Below are positions 27,379 to 36,306 of a stretch of DNA of 64,000 nucleotides, piece by piece. The position numbers were made by a program, and so were the translations under genes. The stretch comes from Photorhabdus luminescens subsp. luminescens. GTDB taxonomy: Bacteria > Pseudomonadota > Gammaproteobacteria > Enterobacterales > Enterobacteriaceae. Positions within the stretch are counted from its first letter, which is position 1. Each line of letters opens with the position of its first letter. The notes under the pieces were generated by a model. It saw only the letters and a list, made by a program, of their open reading frames with translations, was not told the DNA's origin and made no database searches. The stretch is taken from assembly GCF_001083805.1 (NCBI RefSeq), contig NZ_JXSK01000013.1, positions 1-64,000 on the forward strand, in the 5' to 3' direction.

Positions 27379-28365
27379 GTGAATACTCCTGATAATCCCA
27401 TTATTCCTAAGAGTAAAAAAATACTTAAACTGGAAACAATTTTCAGCATCGCATTTCATGAAAAGACTAAATTAGATGATTTTTTATCCTTTAATATTAA
27501 AAGTGAATATAAAAAATTAGAATACAACGGACGTATAATTTATCATCCTTCAACTAAGCTTAAAAGCTACCACAAATTTATTAATGATTTTATTCTTTTC
27601 TATTTAAACATTAATAAAGAGGTAGTTTATTCATATAGAAAAGGAAGTAGTACTTACGAAGCAGTAAAAAAGCATTCTGATAAAAAATGGTTTTTCAACA
27701 CAGACATTAATAATTTTTTCTCAAGCATCACTAAAAATTTCGCAAGAGAAGTGTTAGAAGATAACACCTCAGCGATCCCTATTATTGATATACAAGAATA
27801 TTATGATAAAATATTGGACTTTATAATTGTCGATGATATATTACCGATTGGTTTTTCAACCTCACCAGCATTCAGCAATGCGTGTCTATACAAATTTGAT
27901 AACAACATCCAATATTATAGTTCAGAAAACAACTTAATTTACACCAGATATTCTGATGACATAATAATATCATCAGATAATAAAGAAATAATTCATAGTA
28001 TTTATACAACAGTATCCAATTTCCTCAGCAAAGAGAATAATGGTAATTTTTCTTTAAATAAATATAAAACAAAGATCGTTAATAAAGGAAATAAAGTAAA
28101 ACTTCTTGGTATGGTTGTGCTACCTTCAGGAAAAGTTACTGTTGATATAAAAATAAAGAAAAAAATTGAATATTTAATTTACTTTTATATCACCGATAAA
28201 GATAAATTCAAAGATGCTATTGGTAAAGATATAGATAAAGGGATTGAGATGATTTCAGGAAACCTTAATCATATAAATACTATTGATAAAAGTTATTTAA
28301 ACAAGCTCAGAAAAAAATACGGCAATGTTATAATCGATATGTTTTTCCATAAGAATGTATTCTAA
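27379..28365 (+). CDS. Retron reverse transcriptase
   Basis: 328 residues. RT motif A is FNTDINNFFSSI (catalytic D109), motif B' is LPIGFSTSPAFSNACL and the catalytic box is YSDD (191-194). A late segment ISGNLNHINTID matches the region retron RTs use to hold the RNA, and the usual VTG signature appears as LLGMVV. The start is GTG at 27379, one base after a GAGCCTTTT stretch. It would copy the msd part of the upstream RNA into msDNA that controls the effector encoded 3 bp downstream. Low GC, unlike the core genes, which suggests transfer. Confidence 0.9.
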   Translation: MNTPDNPIIPKSKKILKLETIFSIAFHEKTKLDDFLSFNIKSEYKKLEYNGRIIYHPSTKLKSYHKFINDFILFYLNINKEVVYSYRKGSSTYEAVKKHSDKKWFFNTDINNFFSSITKNFAREVLEDNTSAIPIIDIQEYYDKILDFIIVDDILPIGFSTSPAFSNACLYKFDNNIQYYSSENNLIYTRYSDDIIISSDNKEIIHSIYTTVSNFLSKENNGNFSLNKYKTKIVNKGNKVKLLGMVVLPSGKVTVDIKIKKKIEYLIYFYITDKDKFKDAIGKDIDKGIEMISGNLNHINTIDKSYLNKLRKKYGNVIIDMFFHKNVF

Positions 28366-28368
28366 GAT

Positions 28369-29668
28369 ATGAACATTACAATTAATATTTCAAAAGTGCA
28401 ACACATTAATGAAATGAGTTTTTCATTAGATTTAACAAAAAATAAAATTACATGTATTGTAGGAAAAAATGGTATTGGAAAAACCACATTTATAAAATCA
28501 ATTAAAATTTACAATCAGCCGATATATTCATAAAAACATCATCACGTTATATCTTTAATCAAGAAAGCAGAATAGAATATTTGATAAATAATGATGTCAT
28601 AACTTATATTTATAATAGTAACCTAAAAGTTATTGATACAAAATCAATTGTTCCTGAAGAAGTAAAATCTAACATATTTGTTGAACTACCGATTCCCTAT
28701 GGGGATAGATTCAATAGTTTTCCAACATTAAGTAAAATCGACTCAGATTTAAGAAAGTGCATAGCTTTTCAAACCTATGAGGTTCCCAGTGAGCTTATTA
28801 AAATGTTAAATTCAGTTTATAAAACTGATGTCTATAAAAACTTAAAATCTTTTAAAGTTAAACAAAATAATTACTACTTTCGACTTAACGAAAATGGATA
28901 TTATATACGGGAAGATTATTTTAGTTCAGGAGAATTTTTCATCATCAACCTTTATAGGATGATTGAATCTAAAAGAAAATACATCATTATTGATGAAATT
29001 GATATTTCTTTAGATTCCTCAGCACAAGTAGAATTAGTAAATTTACTTAGAGAATTTTGCGATAAATATAATTTAAATATCATTTTTACAACCCATTCCT
29101 TGGCATTAATGAAAACACTTAATGATGATGAGCTTTATTATATGTATAGAGAAGGCAATAAGACCATGATATCAAAGAGATCTTATAACTTCATTAAAAG
29201 CTCTCTTTTTGCCTTTAAAGGCTGGGATAAATATATTCTAACTGAAGATGAAACTTTGCAAGATTACTTAGAATATATCATAGACAGAAATAATAATTCT
29301 TATTTTTATAATATAAATAATATATATTGGAGGAGCCACCAACGTTGTTAATCTTATGAAAAGGAATGAAAAAGAAGAATTTCTAACAAAACCTGAAAAT
29401 GTAATTTGTGTTTTAGATGGCGATCAAGCACGTTTATAAGAATTCTAATGTGTATTGTATTCCATTTCAAAGCATTGAAAAAGATATCTATTCTGCTTAT
29501 CAAACTGATCTAACAATTCCAAGAGTAACAGTTACCGCTACTAAAGAATTAGAAAAAAAAGTATATAAAGCTCTTGTAAAAACCTATAATAACGGCTGGT
29601 CAAAGGCTACCATATTTAATTATCTAGATAAAAAAATGCCACTTGAGAGTGAGATTTTTAAAAAATAA
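28369..29668 (+). pseudogene. Retron effector: ATPase-TOPRIM (OLD-like) protein broken by three frameshifts
   Basis: Pieces in three frames form one protein of about 430 residues. The first frame starts at 28369 with Walker A VGKNGIGKTT. A shift near 28515 continues as LQSADIFIKTSSRYIF, then FSSGEFFIINLYR (ABC signature), KYIIIDEIDISLD (Walker B) and IIFTTHSLA. The TOPRIM part has ILTEDETLQDYLEYI, then a shift near 29325 into IGGATNVVNLMKRN and VICVLDGDQA (DxD), and a shift near 29435 into YKNSNVYCIPFQSIEKDIY. Eco8-type retrons use an OLD-family nuclease as toxin; this looks like that class. Decayed or misread at short A/AT runs. Confidence 0.75.
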
Positions 29669-30093
29669 TCATAGATTTTTTAAAAGCCAAATAATAAAAA
29701 TCATTTATAAAAACATCAATATCATAAATGGACATTAAAATAGATATCCATCAATTTTCTATTTATACGTATAGGTATCTGTAATCCCTAACCAGATATA
29801 TAAAGTCGCTATATTATCATTAAAAAATCTGGAGTAAAAAGTGCGAATCTAACTAAATCTATATTCATAAATTTAATTTTTTATGATGAGATCTACCTTT
29901 TTGCTCCAGGCTATAACCTTTTAACATAAAAGAAGAATATTCATAACATCACCATATTATATTGAACCGCTCGCATATTATTTATAAACGAATACGAAAC
30001 TGAACAGATACTGCAAATCTTGCGACAGAAAAAAGTTTATGCTATCTATAATGATTAAATACCTTCGTATAATATACAACTAATCTTTAAAAG
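29669..30093. other. Intergenic region containing a nested inverted repeat
   Basis: No gene seen. CTGGAGTAAAAAG (29829-29841) faces CTTTTTGCTCCAG (29897-29909), 12 of 13 complementary. Inside the loop TCATAAA and TTTATGA form a second stem. The ~80-nt unit could be a small palindromic mobile repeat, a structured RNA or a bidirectional terminator between convergent genes. Confidence 0.45.
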
Positions 30094-31125
30094 CTAACTT
30101 TCATCATCAATAATATTGTTATAAAAGCGATATTCAGGAACTTTAGCTTCATTAATCGTGCCAATTCTTACCGGTAAATGACCATACGAATGACATAATA
30201 GTTTTATATAATTCCAATATTCCCTCTCTGTTTCTATATGCTCTATCAGTGGATCAAAAGCACCATCATAAACTTCAACATTTAATTCTCTATCATCATT
30301 AATTCCATTAATATTTCCACTATTATTTTCTTGTTGATTAATATACTCTTTATTATCCTTTTCGTGATTCATATTTCCGCGATCTATAATTTCCAGCATC
30401 TCTTTTATCATTTCTAAGCTATGGCAAGCTGTTTGCGGTGAATTGTAGAATAAGCCATCATTAAAAATAGCTTCCATCAATTCATAAAACGCGAACGAGG
30501 TTGTTCCCTGTATATATTTGATATTTCTATTATCATATATACCAAAACATTTATCATTCAAAATATCCGTATTATTATCATCATAGCCAATTAATATTTG
30601 CCTGTCACTGGCAATAACGGGAATGTTTTTAATTTCGTGGATATATTCACTGATACTGTAATGCTCTTTATCTCCTTTTCTATAACCCGATGCCATACAA
30701 ACTGATTCAATATTAAAATATTTTGTCGGCGTATGTTCACGATTAAAATACTCAGACAACTTTTCATTATCTTTCATATCTTTTCGCTGATATACCCGAT
30801 GAACCGATGTAATTCTCTGAATACTGATCCAATCAAATATCGGTTCTTCTTGCGAAGGTTTTCTAATCTCTGCAATATAAGCGGCAATATCAATTTCCAG
30901 CCAAGTGCTTAACATAGCCTGCCACGGTTCTATCGCAAGAAATATATTTGATATTGTCACTCCTTTTTCTATTATGACTTTATTTCTGAAATATTTCAGG
31001 AAAAAGAACGGATCATTTTTCCCTAGCTGTTCCTGAACTGATAACATCGGTACAGCGATTGTCATATCGTAATCTGAACGAAATCTCAGAATCGAATCAA
31101 CACAAATAATTAAAGTACCTTCCAT
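30094..31125 (-). CDS. Uncharacterised protein
   Basis: 343 residues, start ATG at 31125 with a GAGGGA ribosome site 7 bp upstream, so it looks genuinely expressed. No signal peptide, membrane segment or family motif that I recognise. It is rich in Asn, Asp, Glu and Ile, with a low-complexity polar stretch at about residues 253-280 (NHEKDNKEYINQQENNSGN). It stands alone on the minus strand between the retron and the fec-type genes and has low GC. Function unknown; a defence or effector role by location would be a guess. Confidence 0.7.
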   Translation of the reverse strand: MEGTLIICVDSILRFRSDYDMTIAVPMLSVQEQLGKNDPFFFLKYFRNKVIIEKGVTISNIFLAIEPWQAMLSTWLEIDIAAYIAEIRKPSQEEPIFDWISIQRITSVHRVYQRKDMKDNEKLSEYFNREHTPTKYFNIESVCMASGYRKGDKEHYSISEYIHEIKNIPVIASDRQILIGYDDNNTDILNDKCFGIYDNRNIKYIQGTTSFAFYELMEAIFNDGLFYNSPQTACHSLEMIKEMLEIIDRGNMNHEKDNKEYINQQENNSGNINGINDDRELNVEVYDGAFDPLIEHIETEREYWNYIKLLCHSYGHLPVRIGTINEAKVPEYRFYNNIIDDES

Positions 31126-31590
31126 CTTATCCCTCGTTCATTTAAGCTTTTAATATATTAACCACCGCAATTCTTGTATATATAACCCTCTATTATAGCC
31201 ATATATCTGGATTTTGCTATTTTTGAACGTCAGATTTGTCATTCTAGCTTCCTACATTACATCAATATTAAAAGATAGTTACATGATATATTAGGCACAC
31301 ATCAATAAACACCACACCATATTACTTTATCCTAAACCTAAAATTATTAAAAATTTTTCCTTGTGAAAATATTTTTAATATTAAATTCAATACGAAATTA
31401 TTTAAATCCTAAATCCCTGTTTAAGGTTCTTATAATTTATCCCTGTCAATCACGATCAAAACTACAAATTAATTCATTAATTTGCTTTATAGTAAATAGA
31501 AATGCATTTGATCAGCCGCTTCCCACCACTATTTATTGGTAACAGAAAGTCATTGGTAACGGAAAGCAATTACCTGTAATATACCAAAAT
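31126..31590. other. Divergent intergenic region upstream of the orphan gene and the sigma-factor gene
   Basis: About 465 bp, AT-rich, no ORF of note. It must contain promoters in both directions. Near its right end two similar short segments, TAACAGAAAGTCATTGG and TAACGGAAAGCAATTAC, follow one another (about 31541-31573). Confidence 0.4.
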
Positions 31591-31609
31591 GATAATGATT
31601 TGCATTTAC
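31591..31609 (+). promoter_or_regulatory. Fur box upstream of the ECF sigma factor
   Basis: GATAATGATTTGCATTTAC resembles the Fur consensus GATAATGATAATCATTATC (good left half, weaker right half) and lies 15 bp before the sigma-factor start. It implies iron repression of the sigma/anti-sigma/receptor unit. Confidence 0.65.
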
Positions 31610-31623
31610 ATTGATAGCATGGC

Positions 31624-32133
31624 ATGAAAATGACCGTTAATGTTTCAGACTCTCAACAGATCCAGTGCATGTACATCCACAATCATGATTGGCTATTTCG
31701 TTGGCTTAAGCACCGTCTTAACTGCGATGAAACTGCCGCAGACTTGGCTCAAGATACTTTTGTTAAATTACTTCGTTCACCTTTACCACAGCGACTCAAT
31801 GAGCCACGTGCCTACATCGTCACCATTGCTAAGGGGTTGATGGTTAACTGGTACCGTCGCCGCTCACTTGAACAATCTTATCTGGATTTACTCGTCAGTC
31901 TGCCCGAACCGCTTATTCCCGCACCAGAGCAAAAACTTATTATCCTAGAAACACTTCAAGAAATTGATATCATGCTCAATCAACTCCCCACGCCAGTGCA
32001 AACTGTCTTTTTACTTTCCCAGATAGAAGGCATGAAGTATGAAGATATTGCAAATCAGATGAATATTTCGCTGTCCACAGTAAAACGTTATATGAAACAA
32101 GGCTTTTATCAATGCCTGATAGCAATGGCATAA
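31624..32133 (+). CDS. ECF RNA polymerase sigma factor, FecI type
   Basis: 169 residues. Region 2 includes AADLAQDTFVKLLRS and AYIVTIAKGLMVNWYRR; region 4 has LPTPVQTVFLLSQIEG and the helix-turn-helix YEDIANQMNISLSTVKRYMK. FecI-like factors are released by a FecR partner when an outer-membrane receptor binds its ligand, and then transcribe the receptor gene. Order here is sigma, FecR-like, receptor, the standard arrangement. A Fur box precedes it, so iron starvation is probably the first signal. Confidence 0.92.
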   Translation: MKMTVNVSDSQQIQCMYIHNHDWLFRWLKHRLNCDETAADLAQDTFVKLLRSPLPQRLNEPRAYIVTIAKGLMVNWYRRRSLEQSYLDLLVSLPEPLIPAPEQKLIILETLQEIDIMLNQLPTPVQTVFLLSQIEGMKYEDIANQMNISLSTVKRYMKQGFYQCLIAMA

Positions 32134-32144
32134 GAGGAATTGGT

Positions 32145-33125
32145 ATGGCTTCCACTGATACATCTTCCTCATCAAGTACACCTTCTGAAACGATACTTGC
32201 CGAAGCCGCAGAATGGCTGACCATTTTACATGATAGTCATGCCAGCGAAGCTGATCGGAACGCCTGCGCCGCCTGGTGTGCGCAAAGTCCAGAACATGCT
32301 CAAGCCTGGGAGCGAGCACAATGTCTGTTAGCACGCATCCATCATTTGCCACCGCATATCGCCTCACCTCTGTTAAACAACAAACAAGCCCTTTCCCGTC
32401 GAGAAGCCATCAGAAAGCTTATACTCATGTTGTTAATACCGGCTGGCGCATCATCACTCTTCTGGCAATCTGATCAATTTCAGCTTCTCACTGGCGATTA
32501 TCACACCAAAACGGGGCAAATTCAGCGCTGGTCACTGCCAGATAGCAGTCAACTGACGCTAAATACCCAAAGCTCAACCGATGTTCGTTATAACGATACC
32601 CAACGGCTTATTAGTCTAAAGCTAGGGGAAATCTATATTGAAACCCATAAAGATAACCGTCATCCGGCTCGACCATTTAAGGTACAAACCCAACAAGGCG
32701 TTATTGTGGCATTGGGCACAAAATTCAGCGTCCGCCAACAAGCCTCACACACTCAGGTGGAAATCGTAGAAGGGGCGGTTCGCATTACGCCAGATAATGG
32801 TTTGCCACACATACTCTATGCTGGAGAAGCAACCCATTTCACTCAATTTGCCGTTGCCCCACAACATCCCCGGTCAGTAACTTCATTGAGCTGGCTACAA
32901 GGTATGATAGTGGCTGATAACCTGCCGCTGGCAACGGTAGTTAACGAACTGAACCGCTATCGTTCCGGTATCATTCGTTGTGACGATGCAGTCGCTAATT
33001 TGCGGGTCTCTGGCGCTTTTCCCATACGAGATACGGATCTGGCGCTGCATATGCTATTACAAACCCATCCGCTCTCAATGCGCAGCCTGACCCGCTATTG
33101 GATTACCCTCTATTCGCCCGGTTAA
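32145..33125 (+). CDS. FecR-family anti-sigma/transmembrane signal transducer
   Basis: About 326 residues. The N-terminal DUF4880-type region has AAEWLTILHDSHASEADRN and AWCAQSPEHAQAWERA; a membrane segment lies near residues 96-115; the periplasmic FecR domain includes SSQLTLNTQSSTDVRY and GVIVALGTKFSVRQ. The start at 32145 has an AGAGGA site 8 bp upstream and is preferred over 32112, which overlaps the sigma gene. It should relay ligand occupancy of the receptor's N-terminal signalling domain to the sigma factor. Confidence 0.9.
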   Translation: MASTDTSSSSSTPSETILAEAAEWLTILHDSHASEADRNACAAWCAQSPEHAQAWERAQCLLARIHHLPPHIASPLLNNKQALSRREAIRKLILMLLIPAGASSLFWQSDQFQLLTGDYHTKTGQIQRWSLPDSSQLTLNTQSSTDVRYNDTQRLISLKLGEIYIETHKDNRHPARPFKVQTQQGVIVALGTKFSVRQQASHTQVEIVEGAVRITPDNGLPHILYAGEATHFTQFAVAPQHPRSVTSLSWLQGMIVADNLPLATVVNELNRYRSGIIRCDDAVANLRVSGAFPIRDTDLALHMLLQTHPLSMRSLTRYWITLYSPG

Positions 33126-33211
33126 TAAAAATAATCATTTTTACTGACACTTTTTCCAATCTCATACGGCATAGAAATAGAAGAAGCTTAAAAAGTTATG
33201 GAGAACTTACT

Positions 33212-35794
33212 ATGCCATATCATGTTGACTGCCAAGATTCACAACCACGTTGGCAGAAAAAGTCCTTAGTCGCACTGTTATTGCCATTAATACTGCTACC
33301 GGCACGTTCCCTGTATGCCGCCACACCAGCAGATACACTCTATTCCGTTCATATTCCACCAGGTTCATTAGGCAATGCTTTGTCCCACTTTGCAGCTCAA
33401 ACCGGTACAGCGCTCTCCTTCGATCCTAATTTAACCAACGGGCTAACAGCGCCTTCATTAAACGGCAGTTTTACTGCTCATCAAGGTTTAGTACAACTGC
33501 TCACAGGCAGTCATTTACAACTGTCCCAACGTACCGATGGCAGTTATACCTTGGTAAAAATGACAAAGAATATGACCAACAAAGGTGTAATCGTACTAAA
33601 TCCCCTTACGGTAGCAGGTAATCGCGGATACGCAGGTAATGAACCATTGCGGTTCGGCAGTACCACCATCAAAGGTAAAGATATTGAAAAATTCGGTGTG
33701 ATCCATCCCGTTGATATTTTCAAAACAACACCGGGGGTATTATCCGGCGAAGCGCGTAGTTCAGGCAGTCTCGATGTGAATATCCGGGGCCTGCAAGGAC
33801 AAGGCAGAGTCTTAACCACCGTTGATGGCGCATCTAACCAAACCGCGCTCTACCGCGGTTATCAAGGTGTCTCCAACCGTTCCTTTATTGATCCCGATTT
33901 CATTGGCCGGGTAGATATCAGTAAAGGCCCGACAGGAAAAGGTGGTATGGGAGCCATTGGCGGCACCGTGGAGATAAAAACCATTGAAGCCAGTGATATC
34001 CTACTTGATGGACAAAAGGCAGGGCTGCGCCTGAAAGGAAGTCTGTTGAGCAACCATTCCAATCCTGACGATTATCAACGCAATGATTGGGCTTCCCCAT
34101 CAAAAACTTCTCTTTTCGACGCTAAGAATCGCACCGGGAGTATTGTTTTCGCGATAGCCGAACCTTCCTATGAATTGCTGTTTGGCGCTTCTCAGCGCAA
34201 GCGGGGCAATTACCATTCGGGTAAACACGGACCGGGCGCGAAGGAACGTGGCATGCCCGGCTATTTGTGTGAAAGTGATCCACAAGATTGCTACATTCCA
34301 CAATTCAGTGAACAGATGGCAGGTTATTCGTTATATGCAATGGGAGATGCCGTCCCAAATACTTCTGAAGATAGTCAGTCATTACTGGGTAAAGGAAAAG
34401 TTCGTTTTGGCGATGGTCATGAAATCTCCGCTATCATTAGCCATTATCAAAATCTCTACGGAGAATCCTATGTCGCGGATATGGCAAACCTAAGCCAAAC
34501 ATTTATGATTCTGGAACAGGGGCCACTGACACGGCTCAATATGAACAGACATAGCCTAAATTATAAATGGGAACCTGCGTCAAATCCCTGGATTAATTTG
34601 GATATCGGAGTATGGCAAACACGGGTTAACGATCGCCCTCGAACCGCAAATAATACCCTCGGTGATAAAAAATTCATGCGTACAGTAGGGATGAATTTGA
34701 GTAACACCTCATTATTTGCGCTTTCAATGCAAGATATTGAGTTGAACTACGGCGCCAGCTTTATTCGTGAACGCACTGGCCCAAGCGCGGGTAAATGGGA
34801 ATATGCCGTTAATCGGGAAGGAGAGCGTAAAGAAGGCCATTTTTTCCTGAACGGGAACTATATACTTGCCGACCGTCTGACCCTAATGGGCGGATGGGAT
34901 TACAAATCCTATCAGATCGAAGATGACAGTCCAGTTCGTCCGGGTAGCTCTTGGTTACCACAGCTCACCTCTGGGAAAGTAAACAATAAGCGAGATCATG
35001 CTCATGGCTATTGGGTAGGCACTAAGCTTGAACTTAATCATGAAACAGCGCTGCATGCCAAATATGCCTATGCCCCACGTTTTCCATCAATGGTTGAAGG
35101 TATTCGCGGCTACATGATGAGTGTTGACGACCATATAAAACCTGAAATTTCAAAAAATATCGAAGTCGGGCTGACATCACGCTTCCAGAATGTTATTGCT
35201 CAAAATGATAGCTTCGATATCGCAATGTCCTACTTTGATAATCGGATAAAGGACTATATCAGCCGCTCATGGATGGATGATTACTGGAGTATGTACATCA
35301 GTAATATTAAAGAGGCGAAATTCGCCGGATTAGAATTAGCAAGCACTTACCACAGCGATCACTTTGATGCGCGTTTATCAATGAATTACTACACAAAAGT
35401 GAGATTCTGTACGGAAAATGAAGGTTGTGTCGCACGTAGCCTCCCTTCGGATTATGCGACTAATCACATTCCGCCTAAATATGCGGTATCACTCGATCTG
35501 ACACAGCGATTTTTAAATGACAATGTATCTGCTAACGTCAGAGTTTCTCATTATGGGCAAAGATCTGTCCCAGCGGCAAAACCGGGCCGAGGTTCTGCTC
35601 CCCTGCTAGCACCCATTATCTGGCGGCCTGCAACCGTGGCGGATATCTCTCTGACTGCCCGTATCAATAAGCATGTCGAGTTTGAGTTTGGTGTAGATAA
35701 TGTGTTCGACAAATATTATATCCAGCCTCTCAGCCTCGGCTATATCCCTTCACCGGGCAGAACGTTTCGGGCCGGAATGACGACTTATTTTTAA
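33212..35794 (+). CDS. TonB-dependent outer-membrane receptor with N-terminal signalling (STN) domain
   Basis: 860 residues from the ATG at 33212 (GGAGAA site 7 bp upstream); the longer frame from 33098 is rejected. A signal peptide ends near SLYAA. The STN domain (LYSVHIPPGSLGNALSHFAA) contacts the FecR-like partner. The plug has VNIRGLQGQGRV and RVDISKGPTGKGGMGAIGG, and the 22-strand barrel ends in the terminal aromatic YF. The plug resembles heme receptors of the HasR type as much as FecA, so substrate (heme or ferric siderophore) is open. No hemophore, ABC transporter or siderophore gene lies nearby. Confidence 0.92.
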   Translation: MPYHVDCQDSQPRWQKKSLVALLLPLILLPARSLYAATPADTLYSVHIPPGSLGNALSHFAAQTGTALSFDPNLTNGLTAPSLNGSFTAHQGLVQLLTGSHLQLSQRTDGSYTLVKMTKNMTNKGVIVLNPLTVAGNRGYAGNEPLRFGSTTIKGKDIEKFGVIHPVDIFKTTPGVLSGEARSSGSLDVNIRGLQGQGRVLTTVDGASNQTALYRGYQGVSNRSFIDPDFIGRVDISKGPTGKGGMGAIGGTVEIKTIEASDILLDGQKAGLRLKGSLLSNHSNPDDYQRNDWASPSKTSLFDAKNRTGSIVFAIAEPSYELLFGASQRKRGNYHSGKHGPGAKERGMPGYLCESDPQDCYIPQFSEQMAGYSLYAMGDAVPNTSEDSQSLLGKGKVRFGDGHEISAIISHYQNLYGESYVADMANLSQTFMILEQGPLTRLNMNRHSLNYKWEPASNPWINLDIGVWQTRVNDRPRTANNTLGDKKFMRTVGMNLSNTSLFALSMQDIELNYGASFIRERTGPSAGKWEYAVNREGERKEGHFFLNGNYILADRLTLMGGWDYKSYQIEDDSPVRPGSSWLPQLTSGKVNNKRDHAHGYWVGTKLELNHETALHAKYAYAPRFPSMVEGIRGYMMSVDDHIKPEISKNIEVGLTSRFQNVIAQNDSFDIAMSYFDNRIKDYISRSWMDDYWSMYISNIKEAKFAGLELASTYHSDHFDARLSMNYYTKVRFCTENEGCVARSLPSDYATNHIPPKYAVSLDLTQRFLNDNVSANVRVSHYGQRSVPAAKPGRGSAPLLAPIIWRPATVADISLTARINKHVEFEFGVDNVFDKYYIQPLSLGYIPSPGRTFRAGMTTYF

Positions 35795-36306
35795 ATCTAT
35801 TTATTTTTAAATCCATTCGTTAAACTGGTGGCATATCCACGATATGCCACTCTCCCGCCAAATAATGTAATTAGAGCGAAAGCAGAATGTCAATATAAAT
35901 TATTATCTCCTTTCGTCGGAGTTAATATAATTTTAACAATGAAAGCTCAGCGCTGGTTTAAATTATCGCATAAATATAATATGCCATCAGGTATTTTTAA
36001 TGAAATTAAAACAATCATGGAAAATATATTTAAAACAGAAATTCAAATGAAACTTTAAAACAATGAAATAGTTTATATGTAATTAATTGTTTTTAAAAGA
36101 CCGTATGTAAAAATATATACCAGCACGTAGGGATTTATAATATATAATCACTTTTCCCAATGAGTTAACAACCATAAGTTAACTGCAAATAAGACATTAA
36201 TAATTCATTATTTAATAAAACAATCAAGATATAAACAAAAATATTAATTTTTTCTTATCGAATAACTATTTGGTTAACCTAAAAATTATTTTTAACGAGG
36301 ATATAT
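35795..36306. other. Intergenic region and leader of the first lectin gene
   Basis: 510 bp. A short plus frame (35828-36058) has no family features or good start and is probably not a gene. A -10-like TATAAT at 36136-36141 lies 166 bp before the lectin start, in a block (TGTAAAAATATATA ...) that recurs upstream of the third and fourth lectin genes. A GAGGATATATATG start context is shared by the lectin genes. Confidence 0.45.

Noticed and set aside
33098-33211. Longer N-terminus for the TonB receptor
   Set aside because: It precedes a normal ribosome site and signal peptide and overlaps the FecR-like gene.
35828-36058. 76-codon frame between the receptor and first lectin gene
   Set aside because: No ribosome site, no family features; part of the AT-rich spacer.
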